The position numbers were made by a program, and so were the translations under genes. From NCBI RefSeq assembly GCF_002022275.1, contig NZ_MSDF01000030.1, positions 1-33,907 on the forward strand: DNA of 33,907 nt, written 5' to 3'. Source of the DNA: Pseudomonas fluorescens (GTDB lineage: Bacteria > Pseudomonadota > Gammaproteobacteria > Pseudomonadales > Pseudomonadaceae). The notes beneath the pieces are model-generated. The model did no database searches and was not told the origin of the DNA. It saw only the letters and a list, made by a program, of their open reading frames with translations. This document shows, piece after piece, positions 23,897 to 31,732 of this stretch (the first letter of the stretch is position 1; each line of letters begins with the position of its first letter).

Positions 23897-25054
23897 ATGC
23901 TGTTTCCCATCCTGCTGCTGTCAGCCGCCGGCTTTACCGTGTTGACCACAGAATTCATCATTGTCGGCCTGTTGCCGTCCATTGCCCGGGACCTGAATGT
24001 CAGCGTGTCCCAGGCCGGCTTGTTGGTGACCTTGTTCGCCTTCACGGTGGCGGCGTTCGGTCCGTTCCTGACCGCGTATTTCGCGCGGTTCCAGCGCAAG
24101 CGGTTGTTCATCACCATTCTGTTGATGTTCGCTGCCGCCAACACGGTCGCGGCATTGGCGCCGAATATCTGGGTGATGGCCGTGGCGCGTCTGATCCCTG
24201 CGCTGGGCTTGCCGGTGTTCTGGGCCCTGGCCAGCGAAACGGCGGTGGATATCGTCGGCCCGGAATACGCCGGGCGTGCCATCGAGAAAATCGGCTTCGG
24301 CATCGTCTGCGCCACGGTGTTTGGCATTCCGGTAGGTACGCTGATTTCCGACATGTTCGGTTGGCGCACCGCGTTCGCCATCCTTGCCGTGGTCGCGCTT
24401 GCCAAGGCTTTGCTGCTGTTTATCTACCTGCCAGTCACCACGCCGAAAAATGCAGAGGTGACGCTGCGCTCGCAGTTCAAGATCCTGCGCAACCCGCTGA
24501 TGCAGGGCCATATCCTGCTGTCGATCCTGGTGTTCAGCGGCATGTTTACGGCTTACACGTATTTGGCGGACATCCTCGAGCGCCTGGCCGGTTTTGACGG
24601 CACGCTGGTGGGCTGGTGCCTGATGGGCTTCGGCGCGGTCGGCCTGATCGGCAATTCACTTGGCGGGCGCGCAGTGGATCGCCACCCGTTGATAGCGTCC
24701 ATGGTGTTCTGCGGTTTCATGATCGCGGGCATGGTGGCGCTGGTGCCGGCGATTCACTCCAGCATTGGCCTGGCGGCGGCGATGGCGGTGTGGGGCGTGA
24801 CCCAGGCGGCGATGTTCCTGGTCAGCCATGTACGCTTGATGAAGGCGGCGCCTCATGCGCCAGCGTTTGCTGCATCGCTGAACATTGCCGGGGCCAACCT
24901 GGGGATTGGTCTGGGCGCGATGGTCGGCGGGCATGTCATCGACACCCTCGGCCTGGGCAGCCTGGGCTTTGCGGCGTCCGGGTTTATCCTGGTGTCGATC
25001 CTGTTGGCGTTGTGGCTGATGACTGCCAAACAGTCGGCTGCTGCCAGCGTCTGA
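23897..25054 (+). CDS. MFS transporter, drug/sugar-efflux (DHA1) type
   Basis: The 385-residue protein has about 12 predicted helices. It starts MLFPILLLSAAGFTVLTTEFIIVGLLPSIARDL, the helix-1/DHA1 pattern of the AraJ/YdhP-like exporters. The loop 2-3 region FLTAYFARFQRKRLFI and the helix-5 motif RLIPALGLPVFWALAS follow. I chose the ATG at 23897 because GGAG precedes it at a short spacing and the helix-1 pattern begins there; upstream in-frame sequence is polar and unlike the family. The exported compound is unknown. Its stop codon is five bases from that of the convergent nhaR. Confidence 0.88.
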   Translation: MLFPILLLSAAGFTVLTTEFIIVGLLPSIARDLNVSVSQAGLLVTLFAFTVAAFGPFLTAYFARFQRKRLFITILLMFAAANTVAALAPNIWVMAVARLIPALGLPVFWALASETAVDIVGPEYAGRAIEKIGFGIVCATVFGIPVGTLISDMFGWRTAFAILAVVALAKALLLFIYLPVTTPKNAEVTLRSQFKILRNPLMQGHILLSILVFSGMFTAYTYLADILERLAGFDGTLVGWCLMGFGAVGLIGNSLGGRAVDRHPLIASMVFCGFMIAGMVALVPAIHSSIGLAAAMAVWGVTQAAMFLVSHVRLMKAAPHAPAFAASLNIAGANLGIGLGAMVGGHVIDTLGLGSLGFAASGFILVSILLALWLMTAKQSAAASV

Positions 25055-25058
25055 GCCG

Positions 25059-25961
25059 TCAGGGCAGGGCGGTAAACAGTTCCCGTCGAGCGCCTTCGGT
25101 AATCGCCACGATGCCGGGGTGCTTGACCTTGCGCTCTACCGAGATCGCGTAGAACGACTCGGTAACCGCATCGGTCTGGCCAACCAGCGCCACGCCGTAC
25201 TGGCGCACCACCTCATCGGCGATCACGCTGGGGGCGATAAAAATCCCGCTGCCGGATTGGCCAAACGCCTGCATCAACGCGCTGTCGTCAAACTCGCCGA
25301 TGATCTTCGGCTGAATCTGCTGCTCGGCAAACCAGCGCTGCAAACGGCTGCGCACGACCGTCTCCGCGCCCGGAATCAACAGCGGCGCGCCGTGCAAGCA
25401 GTGTGGGAAATCGCCGCCATACCTGTCCGCCAATGCCTGGGTAGCGAAGAAACTGATGCCGCATTCCCCCAGTTTCTGGCTGTAGCCTTTGATGTCCAGG
25501 TGTGTGGGCATCGGGCTGTCGGAAATCACCAGGTCAAGGCGTTGGATCGCCAGGTCGGCGAGTAGTCGTTCGAGTTTGTCCTCGCGGCAGGTGATACGGA
25601 TCGGCTCGCTCAGCTCCATGGTCGGCGCGATCAGCCGGTAGACGATGGACTTGGGCACCACATCCGCCACGCCCACCCGGAACAGGATCTGCTGTTCGTC
25701 CGGTTGGGCGCGCAGCATCGCCTCCAGCTCATTGCCGGTCTGGAACATCTGCTCGGCGTAAGGCAGCGCCTGACGCCCGGCTTCGGTCAATTCCAGCTGG
25801 CGTCCCACACGCTGAAACAGTGCCACACCGAAGGTTTGCTCGAGCAGGCTAATCTGCCCGCTGATGGTCTGGGGCGTGAGGTTCAGTTGCTCACAGGCGC
25901 GCACGATGCTGCCCGTCCGGGCCACCACCCAAAAGTAATGCAGTTGTCGATAATTAAGCAT
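25059..25961 (-). CDS. nhaR: LysR-family transcriptional activator NhaR
   Basis: The 300-residue regulator has an N-terminal winged helix (MLNYRQLHYFWVVARTGSIVRACEQLNLTPQTISGQISLLE, about 1-60) and a C-terminal substrate-binding fold. It follows E. coli NhaR closely: FRVGVADVVPKSIVYRLI, DLVISDSPMPTH, KLGECGISFF, HGAPLLIPGAET and IIGEFDDSALMQAFGQSGSGIFIAPS. NhaR responds to Na+ and activates nhaA in E. coli; here no antiporter gene is adjacent, and the divergent neighbours are a small lipoprotein and TerC. An inverted repeat 11 bases upstream of the start is a likely autoregulatory site. Confidence 0.92.
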   Translation of the reverse strand: MLNYRQLHYFWVVARTGSIVRACEQLNLTPQTISGQISLLEQTFGVALFQRVGRQLELTEAGRQALPYAEQMFQTGNELEAMLRAQPDEQQILFRVGVADVVPKSIVYRLIAPTMELSEPIRITCREDKLERLLADLAIQRLDLVISDSPMPTHLDIKGYSQKLGECGISFFATQALADRYGGDFPHCLHGAPLLIPGAETVVRSRLQRWFAEQQIQPKIIGEFDDSALMQAFGQSGSGIFIAPSVIADEVVRQYGVALVGQTDAVTESFYAISVERKVKHPGIVAITEGARRELFTALP

Positions 25962-25971
25962 CAGCGTCTAC

Positions 25972-25990
25972 ACTTCGTAAAAATCGAAGT
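25972..25990. promoter_or_regulatory. Inverted repeat upstream of nhaR, probable LysR binding site
   Basis: ACTTCG and CGAAGT are separated by 7 AT-rich bases (TAAAAAT), a perfect 6-7-6 repeat of LysR-site size. A looser partner, TACGAA at 26005-26010, pairs with TTCGTA at 25974-25979. The site lies between divergent nhaR (start 25961) and the lipoprotein gene (start 26096). Confidence 0.6.
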
Positions 25991-26095
25991 ATACGTGAGA
26001 AAAATACGAATTTTCCTGAACTGTTTGCCTGCATAGAATGCCTCGCTATCGAGGGGCCACTATTTGGACCCAATGGTTCTAACGAGGAATACATC

Positions 26096-26347
26096 ATGAA
26101 ACTCAATTCTCTCGGCGCAGCGTCGTTGCTTGCGCTTTCATTGGTAGTGATCAGCGGTTGCGATCAGGTTGAAAAGAGTGCGCAACAGGTGATGGGCAAG
26201 GCCACCGAGTCGGCCAAACAAGCCATCGATGACACCCACAAAGCCGCCGAGCAGGCGTTGAGTGAGGCGACCCAAGGCTTGATCAGCCCGAAGAAGGAGA
26301 AAGAGGAAGCCGAAAACGCCTCTGAATCCGACACCAAAGAAACCTAA
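26096..26347 (+). CDS. Small lipoprotein with amphipathic helical body
   Basis: The 83-residue precursor has a lipoprotein signal (MKLNSLGAASLLALSLVVISGC) with the lipidated cysteine at 22 and Asp at the next position, which in enteric bacteria would keep it in the inner membrane (the rule differs in Pseudomonas). The mature part is a charged, Ala-rich helix with heptad-like AKESAKQAIDDTHKAAEQALSEAT character and an acidic tail. GAGGA precedes the ATG. It lies 31 bases upstream of the TerC gene and divergent from nhaR, so the three may answer the same ionic signal (inference). Confidence 0.8.
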   Translation: MKLNSLGAASLLALSLVVISGCDQVEKSAQQVMGKATESAKQAIDDTHKAAEQALSEATQGLISPKKEKEEAENASESDTKET

Positions 26348-26378
26348 TTTTAAAGCCTCACCACGTCAGGACTGACCT

Positions 26379-27128
26379 ATGGACTACCTTTTACAACTGG
26401 CCGCCAGCCCCACAGCGTGGGTCGCCCTGGCCACCTTGATCGTGATGGAAATCGTGCTGGGCATTGATAACCTGATCTTTATCTCGATCCTCACCAACAA
26501 GTTGCCCGAGAAGCACCGGGCCAAGGCGCGGCGCATCGGTATCAGCATGGCGTTGGTGCTGCGCCTGGGTCTGTTGAGCACCATCGCGTTTATCGTGCAG
26601 TTGACGGCACCGGTGTTTGAAATCTTCGGTCAGGCGTTCTCGTGGAAAGACATGATCCTGATCGCCGGTGGTCTGTTCCTGGTATGGAAGGCAACCACTG
26701 AAATCCATCACAGCATGGACCCGGAGCCCGAGGAGAAGGCAAGTGTCAGCAATACCGTCACCATTGGTTTTGCTGCGGCGATTGGTCAGATTCTGCTGCT
26801 CGACCTGGTGTTTTCCATCGACAGCATCATCACCGCGGTGGGCATGACTGAGCACTTGCCGATCATGATCATTGCCGTGGTGGTCTCGGTGATCGTGATG
26901 CTGGTAGCGGCTGAACCGTTGGCCAAATTCATCAACGACAACCCGACGGTGGTGATGTTGGCCCTGGGCTTCCTGATCATGATCGGTATGACGTTGATCG
27001 CTGAAGGCTTCGGCGCCCATGTGCCAAAAGGCTACGTGTATGCAGCGATGGCGTTCTCGGCAGCGATTGAGTGCCTGAACATTGCACGACGCAATCGCCA
27101 CCAGCGTTTGCTGGCTGCCAGGCAGTAA
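26379..27128 (+). CDS. TerC family integral membrane protein
   Basis: The 249-residue protein has about seven helices and the two-fold internal repeat of the TerC/Alx family: VMEIVLGIDNLIFISI at 22-37 (Glu24, Asp30) and LLDLVFSIDSIITAVGM near 140-156, with acidic residues in both membrane halves. Characterised relatives move Mn2+ or support metalation of exported proteins. A loop with HHSMDPEPEE is cytoplasmic or periplasmic between the repeats. It follows the lipoprotein gene by 31 bases and ends in a strong terminator. Confidence 0.9.
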   Translation: MDYLLQLAASPTAWVALATLIVMEIVLGIDNLIFISILTNKLPEKHRAKARRIGISMALVLRLGLLSTIAFIVQLTAPVFEIFGQAFSWKDMILIAGGLFLVWKATTEIHHSMDPEPEEKASVSNTVTIGFAAAIGQILLLDLVFSIDSIITAVGMTEHLPIMIIAVVVSVIVMLVAAEPLAKFINDNPTVVMLALGFLIMIGMTLIAEGFGAHVPKGYVYAAMAFSAAIECLNIARRNRHQRLLAARQ

Positions 27129-27140
27129 CGGCAGAAACCA

Positions 27141-27182
27141 AAAGGCCGGCTGTGCGCTCAAGCGCCCAGCCGGCCTTTTTTT
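27141..27182. terminator. Rho-independent terminator after the TerC gene
   Basis: AAAGGCCGGCTG and CAGCCGGCCTTT flank an inner CGCT/AGCG stem and are followed by a T-run; the A-run on the other side makes it usable by the convergent histidine phosphatase gene. Confidence 0.9.
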
Positions 27183-27186
27183 GGGT

Positions 27187-27888
27187 TCAGATGTCGGAAC
27201 TGACTTGGGTCGCGTCCGGGCAGGTCTGCTGGCCGTTGTCCAGGCCTTGCTTGTAGTTGCGGCTCAACAGCGAGGCCTTGCCGTTGTGCCAGGTCAACGT
27301 CAAGACATACAGCGTGTCGTAATCGCTGCCGGACCAGTCGTCGGTGATAGTGTGCTTTTCGCCGGAGGCTTCGCTGGCTACCTTGTTGATCAGTTCCGGC
27401 AGGTAACCATGGGACCAAGCGGTGTAAATGGTCGCGTTGTGGTACTTGTCTTCCACCAGTTCGTCGGCGAGCGCGTTGGTGTCGTTGGCGGAGAACTTGA
27501 TATTCACCGGCAGGCCGAGCTTGATCGCGCTGGGGCTGATGGTCATCAGTGGGCGAATGTAGCTGTAGGAATTGTCCTTCTCGCCTTCCTCGACATTCCG
27601 CGTAGGGTTCGGGGCAAATACGTAGTTGGCCTTGCCGAATTTCTCCGGCAACACAGTCGCCAGGTTCATCGCGCGGTTCAGGCCTTGGCAATTGAGTTGG
27701 CCCAGGCCGCCGGCGGGTTTTTCGCCGTGACGCAGAAACACCAGGGTTTGCACGCCGTCCACCGGGCCGGCGCTGCTGATGCGCGCTTCCAGGGTCAGGC
27801 CGATTGCGCCACCGGCCAGTAGCAGCGGCAGCATGATGTATGAATAGCGTTTGAGTCGTTGCGCAAGGCACAGAGGCTTGATCGTCAT
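27187..27888 (-). CDS. Histidine phosphatase family protein with N-terminal membrane anchor
   Basis: The 233-residue protein starts with a basic stretch and a hydrophobic helix (SYIMLPLLLAGGAIGL, about 16-31) and then the catalytic RHG motif in LVFLRHGEKPAGG near 50-62, so it is probably membrane-anchored with the enzyme in the periplasm. Other branch-2-like landmarks are LNCQGLNRA near 65, a central NPT..., and the second histidine in YTAWSHGYLPELI near 158. The substrate is unknown. It is convergent with TerC; the 251 bases upstream up to the glutathione-transferase start hold a perfect 6-3-6 hairpin (GACGCT/AGCGTC, 27941-27955) and no other gene. Confidence 0.78.
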   Translation of the reverse strand: MTIKPLCLAQRLKRYSYIMLPLLLAGGAIGLTLEARISSAGPVDGVQTLVFLRHGEKPAGGLGQLNCQGLNRAMNLATVLPEKFGKANYVFAPNPTRNVEEGEKDNSYSYIRPLMTISPSAIKLGLPVNIKFSANDTNALADELVEDKYHNATIYTAWSHGYLPELINKVASEASGEKHTITDDWSGSDYDTLYVLTLTWHNGKASLLSRNYKQGLDNGQQTCPDATQVSSDI

Positions 27889-28139
27889 TATAGGTTCGAG
27901 TCTTCGTGCTTCGGATTAGGCGGACAAGCCGGACCTCAGTGACGCTCGTAGCGTCCTGCGGTGTTCCGTGTCGTTGTAACGGGGTGTCTCCTTTCACCGT
28001 AATAGCGCACTTAAGAGTCCACATCGACGCTTTGGTTCGCCTGCGCGGCAGAATAGCGTGGCCATGTTGCGTATTGATGACCCATGCAGAACGCCGGGCA
28101 GGTGGCTATTATGGGGGCTTTCTGCCCAGGGGCTTTCCG

Positions 28140-28838
28140 ATGAACGCACTCGCCGCATTCCCGATCAACAGCAAATGGCCCGCCCAACACCCGGAGCGTT
28201 TGCAGCTGTACTCGTTGCCCACGCCCAATGGCGTCAAAGTTTCGATCATGCTCGAGGAGCTGGGCCTGCCCTACGAGGCACACAAGGTCAGTTTTGAAAC
28301 CCAGGACCAACTCTCCCCGGAGTTCATGTCACTGAACCCCAACAACAAAATTCCCGCGATCATCGACCCGAATGGTCCGAGTGGGCAGCCGCTGGCGTTG
28401 TTTGAGTCAGGGGCGATCCTGATTTACCTCGCGGAAAAAACCAGCCAGTTGCTGTCCGAAGACCCGGCCACCCGCTACGAAACCATTCAGTGGCTGATGT
28501 TTCAGATGGCCGGTATCGGCCCGATGTTCGGCCAGGTGGGGTTCTTCAACAAGTTCGCGGGCAAGGCCTACGAAGATAAACGTCCGCGTGACCGCTACGT
28601 GGCCGAGTCTCGGCGGTTATTGGAAGTTTTGGAAAAACGCCTGTTGGGCCGCACCTGGATCATGGGCGACGCCTACAGCATCGCCGACATCGCCACCTTC
28701 CCGTGGATTCGCAACCTGATCGGTTTCTACGAATCCGGCGATCTGGTCGGCATCGCTGACTTCCCTAACGTACTGCGCGCGCTGGACAGCTTTGTCGCAC
28801 GTCCCGCAGTGATTCGTGGCTTGAGCATTCCGGGTTAA
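28140..28838 (+). CDS. Glutathione S-transferase family, Nu-class (YfcG/YghU-like disulfide oxidoreductase)
   Basis: The 232-residue protein has an N-terminal thioredoxin-like domain with LYSLPTPNGVKVSIMLEEL near 22-40, where Asn-Gly of TPNG is the Nu-class signature, then NPNNKIPAIIDP and LFESGAILIYLAEK. The helical C-terminal domain holds YSIADIATFPWIRNL near 180. E. coli YfcG and YghU bind two glutathione molecules and reduce disulfides or peroxides. I chose the ATG at 28140; the long upstream extension has no ribosome site. Three bases separate it from the PhzF gene, so the two are co-transcribed. Confidence 0.88.
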   Translation: MNALAAFPINSKWPAQHPERLQLYSLPTPNGVKVSIMLEELGLPYEAHKVSFETQDQLSPEFMSLNPNNKIPAIIDPNGPSGQPLALFESGAILIYLAEKTSQLLSEDPATRYETIQWLMFQMAGIGPMFGQVGFFNKFAGKAYEDKRPRDRYVAESRRLLEVLEKRLLGRTWIMGDAYSIADIATFPWIRNLIGFYESGDLVGIADFPNVLRALDSFVARPAVIRGLSIPG

Positions 28839-28841
28839 CGC

Positions 28842-29684
28842 ATGCCGATTTTCGATTTCAAACAACTGGATGTCTTCAGCAGCGTCTCGCTCAAGGGCAA
28901 CCCGCTGGCGGTGGTATTGGGCGCAGACAGCCTGACCGACCAGCAAATGGCCGACTTCGCCAACTGGACCAACCTCAGCGAAACCACGTTTTTGCTGACG
29001 CCGCGTGATCCGCGAGCCGACTACCGGGTGAGAATTTTCACCACGCTCAAAGAGCTGCCGTTTGCCGGGCACCCGACGCTGGGCAGTTGCCATGCCTGGC
29101 TGCAAACCGGGGGCGTACCGAAAGGCGAAGAGATCATCCAGGAGTGCGAAATTGGCTTGGTGCGTATTCGTCGCCAAGGTGAGCAATTGGCGTTTATTGC
29201 GCCGCCGCTATTACGTTCCGGTGCAGTGCAAGCGTCGTTACTGGCGCGTGTGCACCTGGCCTTGGGCCTGCCTTTGGAGGCCATTGTGCGCAGCCAGTGG
29301 GTCGACAACGGTGCGGGGTGGCTGGCGCTGATGCTTGCCGATCGCCAGCAACTGCTTGGCCTGCGGCCCGATTATTCGCAACTGCACGGTTTGGCACTGG
29401 GCGTGATCGCCCCGTGTGACCCGGTGCGTGACGATGTGGACGCAGACTTCGAGGTGCGCGCGTTTATCGCAGGTGATGGCGCTCAGGAAGACCCCGCAAC
29501 CGGCAGCCTGAATGCCGGCGTTGCCCAATGGCTGCTGGCCGAGGGGCTGGCACCTGATCGTTACGTCGTCAGCCAGGGCACCGCCATTGGGCGAGCGGGG
29601 CGTATTTACGTTGAACGCCAAGGTGATGAAATCTGGGTCGGAGGTGCGGTGGCGGTGTGCATCGACGGGCATGTACGGCTCTAG
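28842..29684 (+). CDS. PhzF family protein (isomerase/epimerase-like)
   Basis: The 280-residue protein has the two-lobed PhzF/diaminopimelate-epimerase fold. The opening FKQLDVFSSVSLKGNPLAVVL and Glu47 in TNLSETTFL (the catalytic acid of PhzF) are clear, followed by RIFTTLKELPFAGHPTLGSCHAW, and QEDPATGSLNAGVAQWL near 217-233. No other phenazine genes are nearby, so this is one of the many PhzF paralogues of unknown substrate, not a phenazine pathway member. It follows the glutathione-transferase gene by three bases. Confidence 0.88.
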   Translation: MPIFDFKQLDVFSSVSLKGNPLAVVLGADSLTDQQMADFANWTNLSETTFLLTPRDPRADYRVRIFTTLKELPFAGHPTLGSCHAWLQTGGVPKGEEIIQECEIGLVRIRRQGEQLAFIAPPLLRSGAVQASLLARVHLALGLPLEAIVRSQWVDNGAGWLALMLADRQQLLGLRPDYSQLHGLALGVIAPCDPVRDDVDADFEVRAFIAGDGAQEDPATGSLNAGVAQWLLAEGLAPDRYVVSQGTAIGRAGRIYVERQGDEIWVGGAVAVCIDGHVRL

Positions 29685-29799
29685 ATCAATAAATTGTTAC
29701 GCGTCGCGCAATACACTGTTGGGTCCTTGGCGTTTGTGCTGCCTACGCCGGTGGGCATAAGCTTTCGCCCCAACTATGTTCCCCTCTGTCAGGATCGCC

Positions 29800-30774
29800 A
29801 TGACCAGCCAGTTTCCCCAAGCCCGTCCACGCCGCCTGCGCCGCTCCCCGGAGCTGCGTGGCTTATTCCAGGAAACCGAATTCACCCTCAACGATCTGGT
29901 GTTGCCGATTTTCGTCGAAGAAGAGATCGACGATTTCGTGCCGATCACCAGCATGCCGGGTGTGCAGCGCATTCCTGAGAAGAAGTTGGCGGCCGAGATC
30001 GAGCGTTACGCCCGCGCGGGGATCAAATCGGTGATGACCTTCGGCGTATCCCACCACCTGGATGCGAACGGCAGTGACACCTGGAAAGAGCGCGGCCTGG
30101 TCTCGCGCATGTCCTCGATCATCAAGGACGCCGTGCCGGAAATGATCGTGATGTCCGACACCTGCTTCTGCGAATACACCGACCACGGCCACTGCGGCGT
30201 GATGCACGGCGCCCACGTCGACAACGACGCCACCCTGGTCAACCTCGGCAAACAAGCCGTAGCTGCCGCCCGCGCCGGTGCCGACGTAATCGCGCCGTCC
30301 GCCGCGATGGACGGCCAGGTCCAGGCCATCCGCCGCGCTCTGGACGACGCCGGTTTCACCCATATCCCGATCATGGCCTACTCCACCAAATTCGCCTCCG
30401 CCCTCTACGGCCCGTTCCGCGAAGCCGGCGGCAGCGCCCTCAAAGGCGATCGCAAAAGCTACCAGATGAACCCGATGAACCGCCGCGAAGCCGTGCGCGA
30501 ATCCCTGCTCGATGAACAGGAAGGCGCCGATGCGCTGATGGTCAAGCCAGCAGGCGCTTACCTCGACATCATCCGCGACATCCGCGAAGCTTCACGTTTG
30601 CCGGTGGCGGCGTATCAGGTGAGTGGTGAGTACGCGATGATCAAATTTGGCGCCCAAGCGGGTGCTATTGACGAGGCGCGAGTGGTGCGTGAAACGCTGG
30701 GATCGATCAAGCGCGCGGGGGCGGATTTGATTTTTACGTACTTTGCGATGGATTTGGCGGTGGCGGGGATTTAA
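29800..30774 (+). CDS. hemB: Delta-aminolevulinic acid dehydratase (porphobilinogen synthase), zinc/cysteine type
   Basis: The 324-residue enzyme condenses two 5-aminolevulinate molecules to porphobilinogen in haem synthesis. Active-site lysines lie in YSTKFASALYGPF near 197 and MVKPAGAYLDI near 249. The metal loop reads MSDTCFCEYTDHGHCG near 118-133, with three cysteines as in E. coli and other zinc-dependent enzymes. The characterised P. aeruginosa enzyme is magnesium-dependent and has aspartates (ALDPFTTHGQDG) there, so this may be a second HemB. I chose ATG 29800 (AGGA five bases upstream) over the earlier 29776. It ends near a REP-like palindrome. Confidence 0.93.
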   Translation: MTSQFPQARPRRLRRSPELRGLFQETEFTLNDLVLPIFVEEEIDDFVPITSMPGVQRIPEKKLAAEIERYARAGIKSVMTFGVSHHLDANGSDTWKERGLVSRMSSIIKDAVPEMIVMSDTCFCEYTDHGHCGVMHGAHVDNDATLVNLGKQAVAAARAGADVIAPSAAMDGQVQAIRRALDDAGFTHIPIMAYSTKFASALYGPFREAGGSALKGDRKSYQMNPMNRREAVRESLLDEQEGADALMVKPAGAYLDIIRDIREASRLPVAAYQVSGEYAMIKFGAQAGAIDEARVVRETLGSIKRAGADLIFTYFAMDLAVAGI

Positions 30775-30796
30775 TTCCGCCTCTTAATCCCGTGGC

Positions 30797-30812
30797 GAGG
30801 AGCTAGCTCCTC
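30797..30812. repeat. Perfect 16-bp palindrome, degenerate REP-type element
   Basis: GAGGAGCTAGCTCCTC is a perfect palindrome inside GTGGCGAGGAGCTAGCTCC, which resembles the REP type GTGGCGAGGGAGCTTGCTCCC, with a trailing CGCGGGAGCTTCGC fragment. It lies between convergent hemB and the first gene of the rhs tail and marks the border where the AT-rich accessory sequence begins. Confidence 0.65.
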
Positions 30813-30837
30813 TCGTCGCGGGAGCTTCGCACCACCT

Positions 30838-31218
30838 CTAAACCGATTCGGCCCAGCGTTGGCAGAAGTCGTGTTGCTCCTGAATATCGTTGGTGAGATT
30901 GCTTTCGTCGTAAGAGAAAATATGCACAAGCTCACCCTCAGGAATACCCATAGTCATCTCGTAAGCAACAAGACCGTTAGACATGTGCGAAGACATTCCT
31001 GATGTGTGTACGTTGATTTTTGCGCCTTTGCATAGAAATTTTATATCTCTCAGATCTGCCCTCATTAAACCGAAGCAATCGTAGAGGTCCAGTGCTGTGT
31101 AGGTTTTTCGTGCACCATCACGCTGCACTAGACTGAGAGTAGGCTTGTCCCCTTTGTACTCGATCAAAGCGCTTTCAGGTATACCGTTTTTGATGATGGT
31201 GATTTTACGTGATTTCAT
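30838..31218 (-). CDS. Small AT-rich protein of the rhs tail, unknown (126 aa)
   Basis: The protein reads MKSRKITIIKNGIPESALIEYKG at its start and SYDESNLTNDIQEQHDFCQRWAESV at its end. It appears mixed alpha/beta with no signal peptide or membrane helix. GGGAG lies a few bases before the ATG. It is the last gene of the minus-strand rhs tail. Size, composition and place fit an orphan immunity protein, but I do not recognise the family and no toxin partner sits next to it. Confidence 0.6.
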   Translation of the reverse strand: MKSRKITIIKNGIPESALIEYKGDKPTLSLVQRDGARKTYTALDLYDCFGLMRADLRDIKFLCKGAKINVHTSGMSSHMSNGLVAYEMTMGIPEGELVHIFSYDESNLTNDIQEQHDFCQRWAESV

Positions 31219-31315
31219 GAGGACTCCCTATTCGGGGTCAATAGTGTTTATCCCTTGTAGGTGCCGTGTTCATTCGCTGGAAAGGCGATTTTTAGAGGGG
31301 CGTTGAGCGTAGTTT

Positions 31316-31732
31316 TTACCATGTTGATTGGTCTTCGAGGCTTGCTTTTTCAAGGTCGTCTCGCCAGCCCTCATTTGCGAGTTTGAAAATGGCTTCGAAA
31401 AATTTTCTAGGATTTTCCATACAGTCCCACCCGCAAGGTAGTGAACAATGCGAGGTCAGGTCTTGGCGCAAAACTTTAGAAAAGTTGAATTCGCTGTCAT
31501 CGAGTGCTGCACCTAAGACATCCATTAAACTCTTTTTGTGTCTGTAGCTTAGATCTGAGCTCCTGTCGATTATCAGATGTTTGATCAGATAGGCTCTATC
31601 TTCGGGTAGATTTATGTCATAAGTCGCGATAGCGACTCCCAGAGAATCCTCACGGTCGTAAATATCGAATCCTCCGAGAAAATATTGCAGTTTTGGCACG
31701 TACGGTAGGTTAAGAAAAGGGTGCTTCAACAT
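31316..31732 (-). CDS. Small AT-rich protein, probable immunity partner of the 127-aa protein (138 aa)
   Basis: The protein starts MLKHPFLNLPYVPKLQYFLGGFDIYD and includes a helical middle (DRAYLIKHLIIDRSSDLSYRHKKSLMDVL) and CSLPCGWDCMENPRKFFEAIFKLANEGW. Its start overlaps the end of the upstream gene by seven bases, which forces co-translation and suggests a two-gene unit. It is cytoplasmic, with no signal peptide. The domain is unrecognised; a toxin/immunity pair is inferred only from size, overlap and position. Confidence 0.6.
   Translation of the reverse strand: MLKHPFLNLPYVPKLQYFLGGFDIYDREDSLGVAIATYDINLPEDRAYLIKHLIIDRSSDLSYRHKKSLMDVLGAALDDSEFNFSKVLRQDLTSHCSLPCGWDCMENPRKFFEAIFKLANEGWRDDLEKASLEDQSTW

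Noticed and set aside
28842..29684. Phenazine biosynthesis gene phzF
   Set aside because: No other phz genes are near, and PhzF-like proteins are widespread with other substrates; only the family name is supported.
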